Shown: positions 16,385 through 24,482 of the stretch, piece after piece
Layout of the letters: every line of letters starts with the position of its first letter
Numbering within the stretch: the stretch's first letter is position 1
Assembly (NCBI RefSeq): GCF_016863015.1
Contig: NZ_BOOB01000013.1
Location: 1 to 64,000, forward strand
Origin: Microbispora amethystogenes
GTDB lineage: Bacteria > Actinomycetota > Actinomycetes > Streptosporangiales > Streptosporangiaceae
DNA: 64,000 bases
Reading direction: 5' to 3'
Notes under the pieces: generated by a model
What the model saw: only the letters and a program-made list of their open reading frames with translations
Databases searched by the model: none
Told to the model about the DNA's origin: nothing
Translations under genes and position numbers: made by a program

Positions 16385-16882
16385 TCAGCCGACCTCGCGC
16401 AGAATGCGGGTTTCGGACAGACCCTGATGTCCGTTACGGTCCGGGGCCGCGACCAGGACGACGGCCCACACGGTGGTGATCTCCGCCTCGTGCCGGACCC
16501 CCCAGCGCTCGGCGAGATACTCCACGATGCCCAGCCCCCGGCCGCCCAGCGACGACAGTGTGGGACGGCCCGCCCGCGGCTCGGTGTAGGCGCCGCCGTC
16601 GCTCACCGCCACCTCGACCTGCCTGTCGGAGCAGTACCACGCCACCTTGAGCTGTCCGGACGGGAGAGGGTGGGCATGCCGCAGAGCGTTGCTGAGCAGT
16701 TCACTCAGGATGAGCACCACGTCGTCGACGGCGGTCGCGAGCAGTCCCGCCCCCTGTAGTTCGGCGCTGAGGCGCTGACGTGCGACGGCGACGCTCGACG
16801 GTGCGTAGGGCAGCATCACAACGCTCGACGCACTCACCTCCCCGATCCCCCGGATCCCCTTGTACAGCGTTTCCCCTTGCAC
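16385..16882 (-). CDS. RsbW-like ATP-binding anti-sigma regulator
   Basis: A protein of up to 165 residues with a single GHKL ATPase domain, as in anti-sigma kinases of partner-switching systems. ELLSNALRHA is the N box and GGRGLGIVEYLAERWG the G2 box. ILSEL precedes the N box as usual. Three starts are possible: GTG at 16880-16882, GTG at 16835-16837 (after GGGGATCGGGG) and the ATG giving MLPYAPSSVAVARQRL, the usual family start. It is monocistronic, with the ogt gene divergent. Its sigma factor is not visible in this window, but STAS proteins at 9.0 and 44.8 kb are possible antagonists. Confidence 0.85.
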   Translation of the reverse strand: MQGETLYKGIRGIGEVSASSVVMLPYAPSSVAVARQRLSAELQGAGLLATAVDDVVLILSELLSNALRHAHPLPSGQLKVAWYCSDRQVEVAVSDGGAYTEPRAGRPTLSSLGGRGLGIVEYLAERWGVRHEAEITTVWAVVLVAAPDRNGHQGLSETRILREVG

Positions 16883-17147
16883 AGCCCAGTACGACCGAAA
16901 TGCCCCGTCGCATCAGCCGGGAAACCGTGCCCCGGATCACAGCTTGTGCACATTGGACAATAGATCAGTCGCCAAATCGCGACGCCACGCTCCGGGCCGT
17001 CCCGCCGGGATGAAGATCCGCCGGCCGCGTCCCGCACCACCCGCCCTGGTCAGCCCGGTGAGCCCGGCCGGCCCGGCGGCGTTCTCGGAGGCCTCACGAG
17101 CGCTCCGATACGCTGCCTCCACGCGATGAACAGAAAGTTGGGCGCCC

Positions 17148-17711
17148 ATGTCCACCGAGGACCTCGAAGCCCTGCTCCGCGTGACCACGCCGGGCTACGT
17201 CGGCCTGGCCCCGCCCGAAGTGGCGTTTGGCACCATGGACACGCCGGTCGGCCGCCTGGTCCTCGCGGTGACCGCGCGCGGCGTGCTGGCCTGCACCTAC
17301 GAGGACGAGCACGCGGTCTTCGCCCGGGTGACCCGCTCCGTCGGCTCGTTCATCGGGCCCGACCCGCGCCGCCTCGATCCCCTGCGCCGCGAGCTCGACG
17401 CGTACTTCGCCGGCCGGCTGCGCACCTTCTCGCTCTCCGTGGACCCGCGCCTGGTCACCGGCTTCTCCCGCACCGTGGTCCAGCTGATGCCGGGCGTGCC
17501 GTACGGAGGCGTGACCACCTACCAGGAGATGGCCGAGCGGATCGGGCGGCCGCAGGCGCCGCGCGCGGTGGCGAACGCGCTGGCCGGCAACCCGCTCTGC
17601 CTGCTCCTGCCCTGCCATCGGGCCGTGGAGGGCCCGGACTCGCTCGGCGGGTACGCGGGCGGCAGGGCGGCGAAGGAACACCTCCTCCGCCTGGAGGGCG
17701 CGCTGCCCTGA
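17148..17711 (+). CDS. ogt: Methylated-DNA--protein-cysteine methyltransferase
   Basis: Repairs O6-alkylguanine by moving the alkyl group to its own cysteine. The 187-residue product has the active site LLLPCHRAVEG (Cys156; PCHRA in place of the more common PCHRV), and the helix-turn-helix segment TTYQEMAERIGRPQAPRAV with the arginine finger. PYGGVTTYQEMA matches the family. The N-terminal domain is degenerate as usual for Ogt. The start is ATG 17148. It is convergent with the NCS1 transporter gene; the 44 bases between hold a repeated CGTACGGTCAGGCCCC but no clear hairpin. Confidence 0.93.
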   Translation: MSTEDLEALLRVTTPGYVGLAPPEVAFGTMDTPVGRLVLAVTARGVLACTYEDEHAVFARVTRSVGSFIGPDPRRLDPLRRELDAYFAGRLRTFSLSVDPRLVTGFSRTVVQLMPGVPYGGVTTYQEMAERIGRPQAPRAVANALAGNPLCLLLPCHRAVEGPDSLGGYAGGRAAKEHLLRLEGALP

Positions 17712-17755
17712 CCGGCCGTACGTCCAGGCCCCCGTACGGTCAGGCCCCCGTACGG

Positions 17756-19093
17756 TCAGGCCCGGCGCCGGGCGAGACGGCCGGGCACGGACAGCGCCGC
17801 CGTCGCCAGCGCGGCGACGCAGAACGCGGCGAGCGCGGCGTTCATCCACGGCTGGTGGACGAACCCGACAGCATCGCGCACGTCGGCCCAGAGGCCGTCC
17901 CACCAGGCAACGGTCGGGGTGACCGCCACGATCCAGTACGCCGCGAACCCGAGGACCCACGGCGCGACCATGAGCCACCGCGAGGGGGCGTCCTCGGCCG
18001 TGTTCCACCGGGAGGCTCCGCCGAGCAGGAAGTAGTCGACCACGAGGACCGCGAACATCGGCACGAAGACCGCCCCGATCACGGTGAGGAACGCGCCGTA
18101 GGAGTTCACGTCGGCCAGCAGCGCGATCAACGTGGTGAGCACGCCGATCACGACCGAGATCACCCGGCGGTCCCAGCGCGGCGCGAGGTTCTGGATCGAC
18201 ACGGTCGTCGAGTAGACGTTCGCGAACGACTGGTCGGCCTCCCGCAGCACCAGGACGCCGAAGAACAGGACCCCGAGCGGGGCGGCCACGAACGGGTCCC
18301 ACACCTTGTCGGGGTCGTTGCCGACCAGCGCGAGCGCGGCGATGCCGAGGGCCAGGCAGGCGACCTGCGCGATCGTGTAACCCGCCACCACCCCGGTGAA
18401 CGCCGCGCCGCTCGACCGCGAGTGCCGGGCGTAGTCGGCGGCCATCGGCACCCACGACACCGACAGCGCGATCACGTAGTCGACGGCCGGGGCGAAGGCG
18501 TCCCAGGAGCCGCCGCCCACGGAGGGCCCGCGGGTGAAGAGGGCGACCGACAGCCAGATCATCGCGACCACGACGCCCGCGGTGACGTAGCGGCGCAGCA
18601 GGCGCAGCGCGCCGAGCGGCCGGATCGTCAGCGCGATCGTCAGCGCCCCGGCCGCGACCGCCCACACCGCGTACGGCACCGCCGTCCCCGACAGCGCCTG
18701 CGCGCCCTGCGCGATCACCCACAGCTCGAACGCGCCCCAGCCGAGCATCTGCACGATGTTCAGCACGGTCGGGACGTACGACAGGCGGGCCCCGAACAGG
18801 CCGCGCAGCAGCACCATCGCGGGCCGCCCGGTCCGCGCGCCGGGAATCGCCGCGAGGCCGACCATCGCGGTGCCGACGAGGCTGCCGACCACGGCGGCCA
18901 GCACCGCGGCGGTGAACGTCAGGGGCCTGCCGCCCAGAGGGTCGAGCAGGAACAGCGCCCCCGAGAAGCCCAGGAGGCTGACGCCGAGATTGGCCCAGAA
19001 CGCCCCCTGGTCGAGCAGGCCGAGGGTTTTCGGGACCTCCTCGTCCAGGGTGAGCGGAACCTCCGCATGCACGTCGTCGACGACGGCGGCCAT
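17756..19093 (-). CDS. NCS1-family transporter, likely thiamine-precursor (HMP) uptake
   Basis: A 445-residue permease with about 12 membrane helices of the NCS1 nucleobase-cation symporter family (CodB/CytX type). FWANLGVSLLGFSGALFL near the N terminus and the following helices fit the family. The gene is preceded by a TPP riboswitch, so the natural substrate is probably hydroxymethylpyrimidine or another thiamine precursor (CytX-like) rather than cytosine. The start is ATG at 19091-19093, or the adjoining GTG at 19094-19096. Its ribosome-binding site is part of the aptamer. A tenA gene lies 2.4 kb away. Confidence 0.88.
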   Translation of the reverse strand: MAAVVDDVHAEVPLTLDEEVPKTLGLLDQGAFWANLGVSLLGFSGALFLLDPLGGRPLTFTAAVLAAVVGSLVGTAMVGLAAIPGARTGRPAMVLLRGLFGARLSYVPTVLNIVQMLGWGAFELWVIAQGAQALSGTAVPYAVWAVAAGALTIALTIRPLGALRLLRRYVTAGVVVAMIWLSVALFTRGPSVGGGSWDAFAPAVDYVIALSVSWVPMAADYARHSRSSGAAFTGVVAGYTIAQVACLALGIAALALVGNDPDKVWDPFVAAPLGVLFFGVLVLREADQSFANVYSTTVSIQNLAPRWDRRVISVVIGVLTTLIALLADVNSYGAFLTVIGAVFVPMFAVLVVDYFLLGGASRWNTAEDAPSRWLMVAPWVLGFAAYWIVAVTPTVAWWDGLWADVRDAVGFVHQPWMNAALAAFCVAALATAALSVPGRLARRRA

Positions 19094-19098
19094 CACAC

Positions 19099-19187
19099 GC
19101 TCCCTACGCCGGCATTATCCGGACAGGTTCATGCGGTCGGCGGCACGAGTTCGATCCGCCCTCTCAGCCCGGTCACGCCCGAGCTCC
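19099..19187 (-). ncRNA. TPP (thi-box) riboswitch
   Basis: On the minus strand the leader shows the two conserved TPP aptamer blocks: GGGCTGAGAGGG (about 19160-19171) and ACCTGTCCGGATAATGCC followed by GGCGTAGGGAG (19100-19128). The last AGGGAG ends six bases before the ATG and is the only good Shine-Dalgarno sequence. The GAGC at its end can pair with GCTC at 19181-19184 to form P1. Binding of TPP would therefore hide the ribosome site and shut off translation of the transporter. No separate terminator fits between aptamer and start. Confidence 0.95.
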
Positions 19188-19238
19188 CGCGGGTATTGAC
19201 GATGTCTTTGGGATTATGACACTACTTTGACCGTTTTC

Positions 19239-19562
19239 CTACGCGACGTAGGGGTCTCCTCCGAGCTCGCTCACCATCGGACGCCCGGCGGCGGCCCAGG
19301 ACCGCATCCCGCCGTCCACGTTGACGGCCTCCCGCCCGATGTGGTTGAGCCACATGGCGGCGTGCGCCGACCTCCCGCCGACGCGGCAGACGACGTAGAC
19401 CGGCCGGTCCAGCGGCACCTCGTCCACCCGCGCCTGCAACTCGCCGAGCGGGATGTGCACGGCGTCCGGGGCGTGCCCCGCCCGCCACTCCTCGTCCTCG
19501 CGGACGTCCAGCAGGTACGCGCCCTCGGGCAGGGCGTCGGGGGCGATTTCCGGCAATGTCAT
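19239..19562 (-). CDS. Single-domain rhodanese
   Basis: A 107-residue sulfurtransferase. The active-site loop is VVCRVGGRS with Cys59, and YLLDVREDEEWRAGHAPDAV is the CH2A-type rhodanese signature. Such proteins carry persulfide sulfur from thiosulfate or cysteine desulfurase to acceptors. The ATG at 19560-19562 starts the domain cleanly; further upstream in-frame sequence is not conserved-looking. It lies just upstream of the TPP riboswitch region on the same strand. A link to thiamine sulfur transfer is tempting but unproven. Confidence 0.88.
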   Translation of the reverse strand: MTLPEIAPDALPEGAYLLDVREDEEWRAGHAPDAVHIPLGELQARVDEVPLDRPVYVVCRVGGRSAHAAMWLNHIGREAVNVDGGMRSWAAAGRPMVSELGGDPYVA

Positions 19563-19703
19563 GCGCCCATTCTGGCGGCACACCACCGATGCGCGGGCCC
19601 GTGCCGGGAGCTGTGACCCACGGTGATCTCCGGGCCGCATCCACGAGAGTACTCTCACTCCCCAAACTTCCCTATATGGCTCCATATGACGTACGTTTGA
19701 GGA

Positions 19704-20546
19704 GTGATTGTCTACAAATCAGAAGCCGGTCGACGTGAGATCCTCGACCACTACCGGCGGGTGCTGGACGCCTGGCCGGTTCCCGCCGAGCACGTACGGG
19801 TGCCGACCCGCGAGGGCGAGACGTTCGTCCTCGTCTCCGGCCCCCCGGACGCGCCGCCTCTCGTGCTGCTGCACGGCTCGGGCGCCAACGCGTCCATGTG
19901 GCGGGGCGACGTCTCCACCTGGTCCCGGCACTTCCGCACGTACGCCGTCGACCTCGTCGGCGAGCCGGGCCTGAGCGCGCCCTCGCGCCCCGCCCTGGGC
20001 TCCGGCGCCGTGGCGCTCTGGCTGGACGACGTGCTGGACGGGCTCGGCGTCACCCGGGCCGCGCTCGTCGGCACCTCGCTCGGCGGCTGGACGGCTCTCG
20101 ACTACGCCGTACGCCGTCCGGAACGGGTGACTCGGCTTGCCCTGATCTGCCCCGGCGGCGTGGGACGGCAGAAGGTCGGCTGGATCCTCAAGGCCCTGCT
20201 GACCCGTCCGTTCCGGGGGCGAGATGGCGGGCTGCGCGAGTCGGCGATGACCGTCGCGGGCCTGGACGGGGAGCGGGACCGGCAGGCGCTCGACGCCGTC
20301 GTCCTGACGTTCACGCACTTCAACCCGCGCAGGGAGAAGCTCCCGGTGTTCTCCGACGACGCGTTGCGCGGCCTCACCATGCCGGTGCTCGTCATCGCCG
20401 GCGAATGCGACGCGATGATCGACTCCCACCAGACCGCGCGACGGGTCCGGAAGTGCGTCCCGCACGCGACCGTGCGCCTGCTCCCAGGGGTCGGTCACGC
20501 CGTCTTCGGCCAGGCCGGGCCGATCGACGAGTTCCTCCGGGCCTGA
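19704..20546 (+). CDS. Alpha/beta-fold hydrolase
   Basis: A 280-residue hydrolase. The oxyanion-hole HGSGANASMW, nucleophile elbow GTSLGGW (Ser125), acid in IAGECDAMID, and histidine in LPGVGHAVFG make a complete catalytic triad. No signal peptide is seen. The start is GTG at 19704, in the divergent region with the rhodanese gene. The substrate is unknown; carboxylesterase or C-C hydrolase activity is possible. It is convergent with the Fpg/Nei gene. Confidence 0.87.
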   Translation: MIVYKSEAGRREILDHYRRVLDAWPVPAEHVRVPTREGETFVLVSGPPDAPPLVLLHGSGANASMWRGDVSTWSRHFRTYAVDLVGEPGLSAPSRPALGSGAVALWLDDVLDGLGVTRAALVGTSLGGWTALDYAVRRPERVTRLALICPGGVGRQKVGWILKALLTRPFRGRDGGLRESAMTVAGLDGERDRQALDAVVLTFTHFNPRREKLPVFSDDALRGLTMPVLVIAGECDAMIDSHQTARRVRKCVPHATVRLLPGVGHAVFGQAGPIDEFLRA

Positions 20547-20572
20547 CGTCCACCCCTGCCAGGGTCGCGGAC

Positions 20573-21451
20573 CTACTTCAGCAGGCGCGACAGCCGCCGG
20601 TCGGCCAGCGGCTTGCCGCCCGTCTGGCAGGTCGGGCAGTACTGCAGCGACGAGTCGGCGAACGCCACCTCCCGGATCGTGTCGCCGCACACCTCACAGG
20701 GCTCGCCGGTGCGGCCGTGCACGCGCAGGCCCGACTTCTTCTCCGACTTGAGGTCCTTGGCCGCCAGTCCGCGCGCCCGCTCGACCGCGTCCCGGAGGGT
20801 GTTCACGATCGCGTCGTGCAGGTCGGCGATCTGGCCGTCGGTCAGCGTCCCGGCGACCTTGAACGGGGACATCCGCGCGACGTGCAGCACCTCGTCGGAG
20901 TAGGCGTTGCCGATGCCCGCGATCACCTTCTGGTCGCGCAGCAGACCCTTGATCTGGGTCCGGCTCTCGCCCACGATCGTCTTGAGCAGGTCGGGCGTGA
21001 AGACCTCGGCGAGCGGGTCGGGCCCGAGCCCGGCCACCCCGGGAACGTCGCGGGGGTCCCGCACCACGTACACGGCGAGGCGCTTCTGCGTGCCCGCCTC
21101 GGTCAGCTCGAACCCGGGGGCACGGCCGTCCTCGCCGGGCGACAGCCGTACGCGGACCGCGAGCGGGCCCTTCCCGGGCCGCACCGGCCGCGCGCCCGTG
21201 AGGTCGTCGCGCCAGCGCAGCCAGCCGCCGCGCGCCAGGTGCGTCACGAGGTGCAGGCCGTCACAGTCGAGGTCCAGGAACTTGCCGTGCCTGGCCACGG
21301 CGGTGATCGGCAGTCCGCCGAGCGAGGTGACGGGCGGGTCGACGGTCTTGAGCGCCTGGAAGGCGGTCACGTCGACCCCGATGATCGCGTGGCCGACGGC
21401 GTGCTCGCGGAGGAACCCGGCGAGCGCCTCGACCTCGGGCAGCTCCGGCAT
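20573..21451 (-). CDS. Fpg/Nei-family DNA glycosylase
   Basis: Base-excision repair enzyme that removes oxidised bases and nicks at the AP site. The 292-residue product starts with the invariant PELPEVE (Pro2 nucleophile, Glu3). The H2TH region QIKGLLRDQKVIAGIGNAYSDE is present, and the C-terminal zinc finger has CEVC and CPTC pairs (EPCEVCGDTI, LQYCPTCQTG). It ends shortly after the finger, the normal length. Whether it acts as MutM or Nei cannot be decided. It follows tenA on the same strand by 22 bases. Confidence 0.94.
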   Translation of the reverse strand: MPELPEVEALAGFLREHAVGHAIIGVDVTAFQALKTVDPPVTSLGGLPITAVARHGKFLDLDCDGLHLVTHLARGGWLRWRDDLTGARPVRPGKGPLAVRVRLSPGEDGRAPGFELTEAGTQKRLAVYVVRDPRDVPGVAGLGPDPLAEVFTPDLLKTIVGESRTQIKGLLRDQKVIAGIGNAYSDEVLHVARMSPFKVAGTLTDGQIADLHDAIVNTLRDAVERARGLAAKDLKSEKKSGLRVHGRTGEPCEVCGDTIREVAFADSSLQYCPTCQTGGKPLADRRLSRLLK

Positions 21452-21473
21452 GCCCCCACACTAATCGCAGCCG

Positions 21474-22079
21474 TCAGGGCACGTCCCAGAACGCGAGCTC
21501 GTGCTCCATCCCGCGGACGAACAGCTCCCGGGCGCGCGCCGGGTCCGGGGCCGCCTCGTCGATCATCTCGCCGATCCGGGCGGCGAGCGCGGCGAAGCCG
21601 GGGTCGGCGTAGGTGTCCACCCACGCGCGGTAACGCGGCTCGGCGGGCGGGTTCGCCGCGAGCAGCCGCCCGAGCGTCGAGTAACCCCACATGCAGGGGT
21701 AGAGCGCCGCCAGCCCCTCGCCGTAGCCGGCCGCCGCCTCCAGCAGGAACGACGTGTACGCCGCGCAGGCCGGGCCCTTCACCGCGCCGTCCAGGTCGGC
21801 GCCGAAGCCCGCGGCGAGCGACCGGTGCAGGTCGAGCTCCTCGTGCCAGGTCGCGTGGGCCAGGTCGACCAGGTCGCCGAGATGGCCGTCAGGCGCCTGC
21901 CAGGCCAGCCGGGAGAACACCCTGACGTAGTCGAGCAGGAACAGGTAGTCCTGCTCCAGCCACGACCGGAAGACCGGCTCGGGCAGGTCTCCCGCCGCGA
22001 TGCCGCGTACGGTCGGATGGGCGAGCTGGGCGTCGAGCATCGGCCGTCCGATGACGTGCAGGTCCGCTGATATCCCCAT
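21474..22079 (-). CDS. tenA: TenA-family aminopyrimidine aminohydrolase
   Basis: Salvages thiamine breakdown products by hydrolysing amino-aminomethyl-methylpyrimidine to HMP. The all-helical 201-residue protein keeps Asp44 in WLEQDYLFLLDY, a Cys in LYPCMWGYSTLG (Cys129, the position of the catalytic Cys of TenA_C enzymes), and Glu192 in FVRGMEHELAFWD. It lies upstream of the Fpg/Nei gene and 2.4 kb from the riboswitch-controlled transporter, so this neighbourhood holds two steps of thiamine salvage. No riboswitch is visible before tenA; only 43 bases separate it from the divergent GPP34 gene. Confidence 0.88.
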   Translation of the reverse strand: MGISADLHVIGRPMLDAQLAHPTVRGIAAGDLPEPVFRSWLEQDYLFLLDYVRVFSRLAWQAPDGHLGDLVDLAHATWHEELDLHRSLAAGFGADLDGAVKGPACAAYTSFLLEAAAGYGEGLAALYPCMWGYSTLGRLLAANPPAEPRYRAWVDTYADPGFAALAARIGEMIDEAAPDPARARELFVRGMEHELAFWDVP

Positions 22080-22122
22080 AAGTTCTCATTCTTGCGGTAA
22101 GGGACGAGTTAGGCTCGATGCC

Positions 22123-22779
22123 GTGACACTGACGATCGCCGAGGAAGTGCTGCTACTGGCTTACCGGGAGGACACCGGGAAGCCGGTCATCGGGTCCGTG
22201 GAGCTCGACGCCGCCCTGGCGGGAGCCGTGGTCGCCGAACTCGCCGTGAGCCGGCGCGTCGATTTCGACGACAAGAAGCTCGTGGTCACGGACAACGCGC
22301 CGCTGGGGGACGAGGAGCTGGACCAGGCGCTGGCCCGCATCTCGGGCGAGTCCCGGCGGCACAAGGCCGACTGGTGGGTGGGCAAGCTCCGCATGGGCGG
22401 GCTGCGCAAGCGGCTGCTGACCCGCCTCGCCGTACGCGGCGTGTTGAGCGAACAGACCGGCAAGATCCTCGGGATCTTCCCCACCACCCGCTATCCGGAG
22501 CTCGATCCGAGCCACGAGCAGGCGGTGCGGGACCGCGTCCGGGACGTGCTGGCCGGGGCCCAGCCCGACGAGCGGACGGCGGCGCTGATCGCGGTCGTCC
22601 ACGCGGCGAAGCTCGACCGCGAGGCCTTCCCGGACGCGCCGAAGGGCCGCGTCAAGGAGATCGCCCAGGGCGAGTGGGCCGGCGAGGCCGTACGCAAGAC
22701 GATCGCGTCCGTGCACGCGGCCGTCATCGCGGCCACGACCGCGGCGACCACCGCCGCCACCACCGCGACCATCAACTGA
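22123..22779 (+). CDS. GPP34 (GOLPH3-like) domain protein
   Basis: A 218-residue protein of the GPP34 family, the bacterial relatives of Golgi phosphoprotein 3. The start TLTIAEEVLLLAYREDTGKP and later VVAELAVSRRVDFDDKKLVV are typical, followed by RKRLLTRLAVRGVLSEQ. The eukaryotic members bind phosphatidylinositol-4-phosphate and retain glycosyltransferases; the role in actinobacteria is unknown. The C terminus is a low-complexity Ala-Thr run. The start is GTG at 22123. It is divergent from tenA, so the two share a very short promoter region. Confidence 0.85.
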   Translation: MTLTIAEEVLLLAYREDTGKPVIGSVELDAALAGAVVAELAVSRRVDFDDKKLVVTDNAPLGDEELDQALARISGESRRHKADWWVGKLRMGGLRKRLLTRLAVRGVLSEQTGKILGIFPTTRYPELDPSHEQAVRDRVRDVLAGAQPDERTAALIAVVHAAKLDREAFPDAPKGRVKEIAQGEWAGEAVRKTIASVHAAVIAATTAATTAATTATIN

Positions 22780-22929
22780 CGCTCCGCCCGGGCCTTCGCC
22801 CGATCCGGCCGGGGCCGGCGGGTGAAGGCCGCACCTCGGCCGCACCTCGGCCGCGTCGGGCCGGTGTGACGAACGGGGCCGACGGCCCGTCGCCGGCGCC
22901 GTGGCACGACGCCGGGGACGGGGGCGGGG

Positions 22930-24225
22930 TCACTTCGTGATGACGTCCTTGGGGACCTGCTTGTCGGCGGCGAGCGCCTCGAACAGGCGCAGCGCCTTCT
23001 GCGTGTCCCACTTCACGACGGCCTGACCGCCGATGGTCGGCAGCGAGCCGATCGGCACGGCCGTCGTGACGGGCCCGCCGCGCATGGCGAGGCCCACCGA
23101 CAGCAGGTCGAACAGGCCGGTGCCGGGGTCGACGGCGACCGAGTCGGCCGCGTTCAGCGCCAGCGGCACCGACGTGAAGGGGTTGAGCAGCGTGCCGGGG
23201 CTCGCCGCCTTCTGGACCACGGCGGAGAAGAACTCCCGCTGCCGCTGGGTGCGGTCGAAGTCGGGGATCGCGCCGGTCTTCCTGGTGCGCACGTAGCCGA
23301 GCGCGGTGCCGCCGTCCATGTCCTGGCAGCCCTTCTTGAGGTTGATCCCGGCCTTGTGGTCGTTGATGTCCTGCTTCACGCAGATGTTGACCCCGCCGAT
23401 CGCGTCCACGATGCCCACGAAGCCGCCGAAGCCGATCTCCATGTAGTGGTCGATCCGGATGCCGGTCACCCGCTCGACCGTCTTGGTCAGCAGCTTCGGC
23501 CCGCCGAAGGCGTAGGCCGCGTTCAGCTTGCCGCTGCCGTGCCCCTCGATGGGGACGTACGAGTCGCGGGGCAGGCTGACCAGCGTCGGACGGCCGTCCG
23601 AGGGGATGTGGAGCAGCATCATCGTGTCGGTGCGCTTGCCGACCGCCTTGCCGGTGGCCAGCTTCCTGCGCTGCGCGGCGGTAAGGCCCGCCCGGCTGTC
23701 GGAGCCGACCAGCAGCCAGTCCTCGCCCGGCGTCTCGGCGGACCGCTTGTCGTAGTCGGTCATCGCCTCGACCGAGTGGAGCCGGGCGCTGATCAGGAAA
23801 TATCCGGCGATGGCGGCGACGAGCAGGAGCACGACCAGCACCACGACGATCCGGACGACGGTCCTGCCGGTCACCCGGGGACCACGCCTGCCGCCCGAGC
23901 CGCCGCCGCGTCCGCCACCGAACCCGCCGCCGAAGCCGCTTCCGGACCCGCCGCCGCGCGCGGTCGCCGACCCGCCGGCGTCCCGGTGCGGGGCGTCCTC
24001 AGGGCTCCCGGGCGTCCGCCCGGTCCCCCCTATCGGGCGGATCGGGGTGTTGCCCGAGCGCGGCTTGCCGTACACCTTGGAGCGGGCGCGGGGGACCGTG
24101 TCGTCCCTGCCGGACCCCCTCCCGGGCTGCTCCGCCCGGTGCTCGGACCCAGGCGCCCCGAGCGGGGCAGCCTGGGGCTCCCCCGGGCGGCGGATCGCCC
24201 GGGTCGCCTCGTTCTCGTCGGCCAC
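22930..24225 (-). CDS. LytR-CpsA-Psr (LCP) family cell-wall ligase
   Basis: Attaches polyprenyl-linked glycopolymers to peptidoglycan outside the membrane. The 431-residue product has a long disordered, Gly/Arg-rich cytoplasmic N terminus (about 1-125), one membrane helix (VRIVVVLVVLLLVAAIAGYFL) and the LCP domain. Conserved blocks include LLVGSDSRAG, RTDTMMLLHI, LVSLPRDSYV, GGPKLLTKTVERVTG and ALGYVRTRK with DFDRTQRQREF. The start is GTG at 24223-24225. It could act on the lipoglycans or glycopolymers made by the glycosyltransferases at 2.6-9 kb, which is inference. It is divergent from the CNNM gene. Confidence 0.92.
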   Translation of the reverse strand: MADENEATRAIRRPGEPQAAPLGAPGSEHRAEQPGRGSGRDDTVPRARSKVYGKPRSGNTPIRPIGGTGRTPGSPEDAPHRDAGGSATARGGGSGSGFGGGFGGGRGGGSGGRRGPRVTGRTVVRIVVVLVVLLLVAAIAGYFLISARLHSVEAMTDYDKRSAETPGEDWLLVGSDSRAGLTAAQRRKLATGKAVGKRTDTMMLLHIPSDGRPTLVSLPRDSYVPIEGHGSGKLNAAYAFGGPKLLTKTVERVTGIRIDHYMEIGFGGFVGIVDAIGGVNICVKQDINDHKAGINLKKGCQDMDGGTALGYVRTRKTGAIPDFDRTQRQREFFSAVVQKAASPGTLLNPFTSVPLALNAADSVAVDPGTGLFDLLSVGLAMRGGPVTTAVPIGSLPTIGGQAVVKWDTQKALRLFEALAADKQVPKDVITK

Positions 24226-24436
24226 GTGAAATCCCCAGCCCCTCAGCGTCCTGACCACCGCTTTGACCTCACCGGCGGAACTCTTTGCCGACGGGCCCCC
24301 TCCTTCACGGTACTCAGAAGGCTTCTAAGCAGCCAGTAAACGCCGCCGGGAAACACAGGAGAGATTCCAGCCGTTACGGTGGTATACGAACCACGCGAAA
24401 GGATCGACGTGTCCGTTCCGGACCCCTGGAGTACCG

Positions 24437-24456
24437 GCCCGTGCCTCGGCACGGGC
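24437..24456 (+). promoter_or_regulatory. 9-bp hairpin in CNNM operon leader
   Basis: GCCCGTGCC and GGCACGGGC (24437-24445 and 24448-24456) pair perfectly around TC, ending 26 bases before the ATG at 24483. It may be an attenuator or a small control hairpin for the transporter genes, but I recognise no known metal riboswitch. The remainder of 24226-24482 holds divergent promoters and no gene. Confidence 0.4.
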
Positions 24457-24482
24457 TCCCATGATCATACGGCGGGCGCCCG

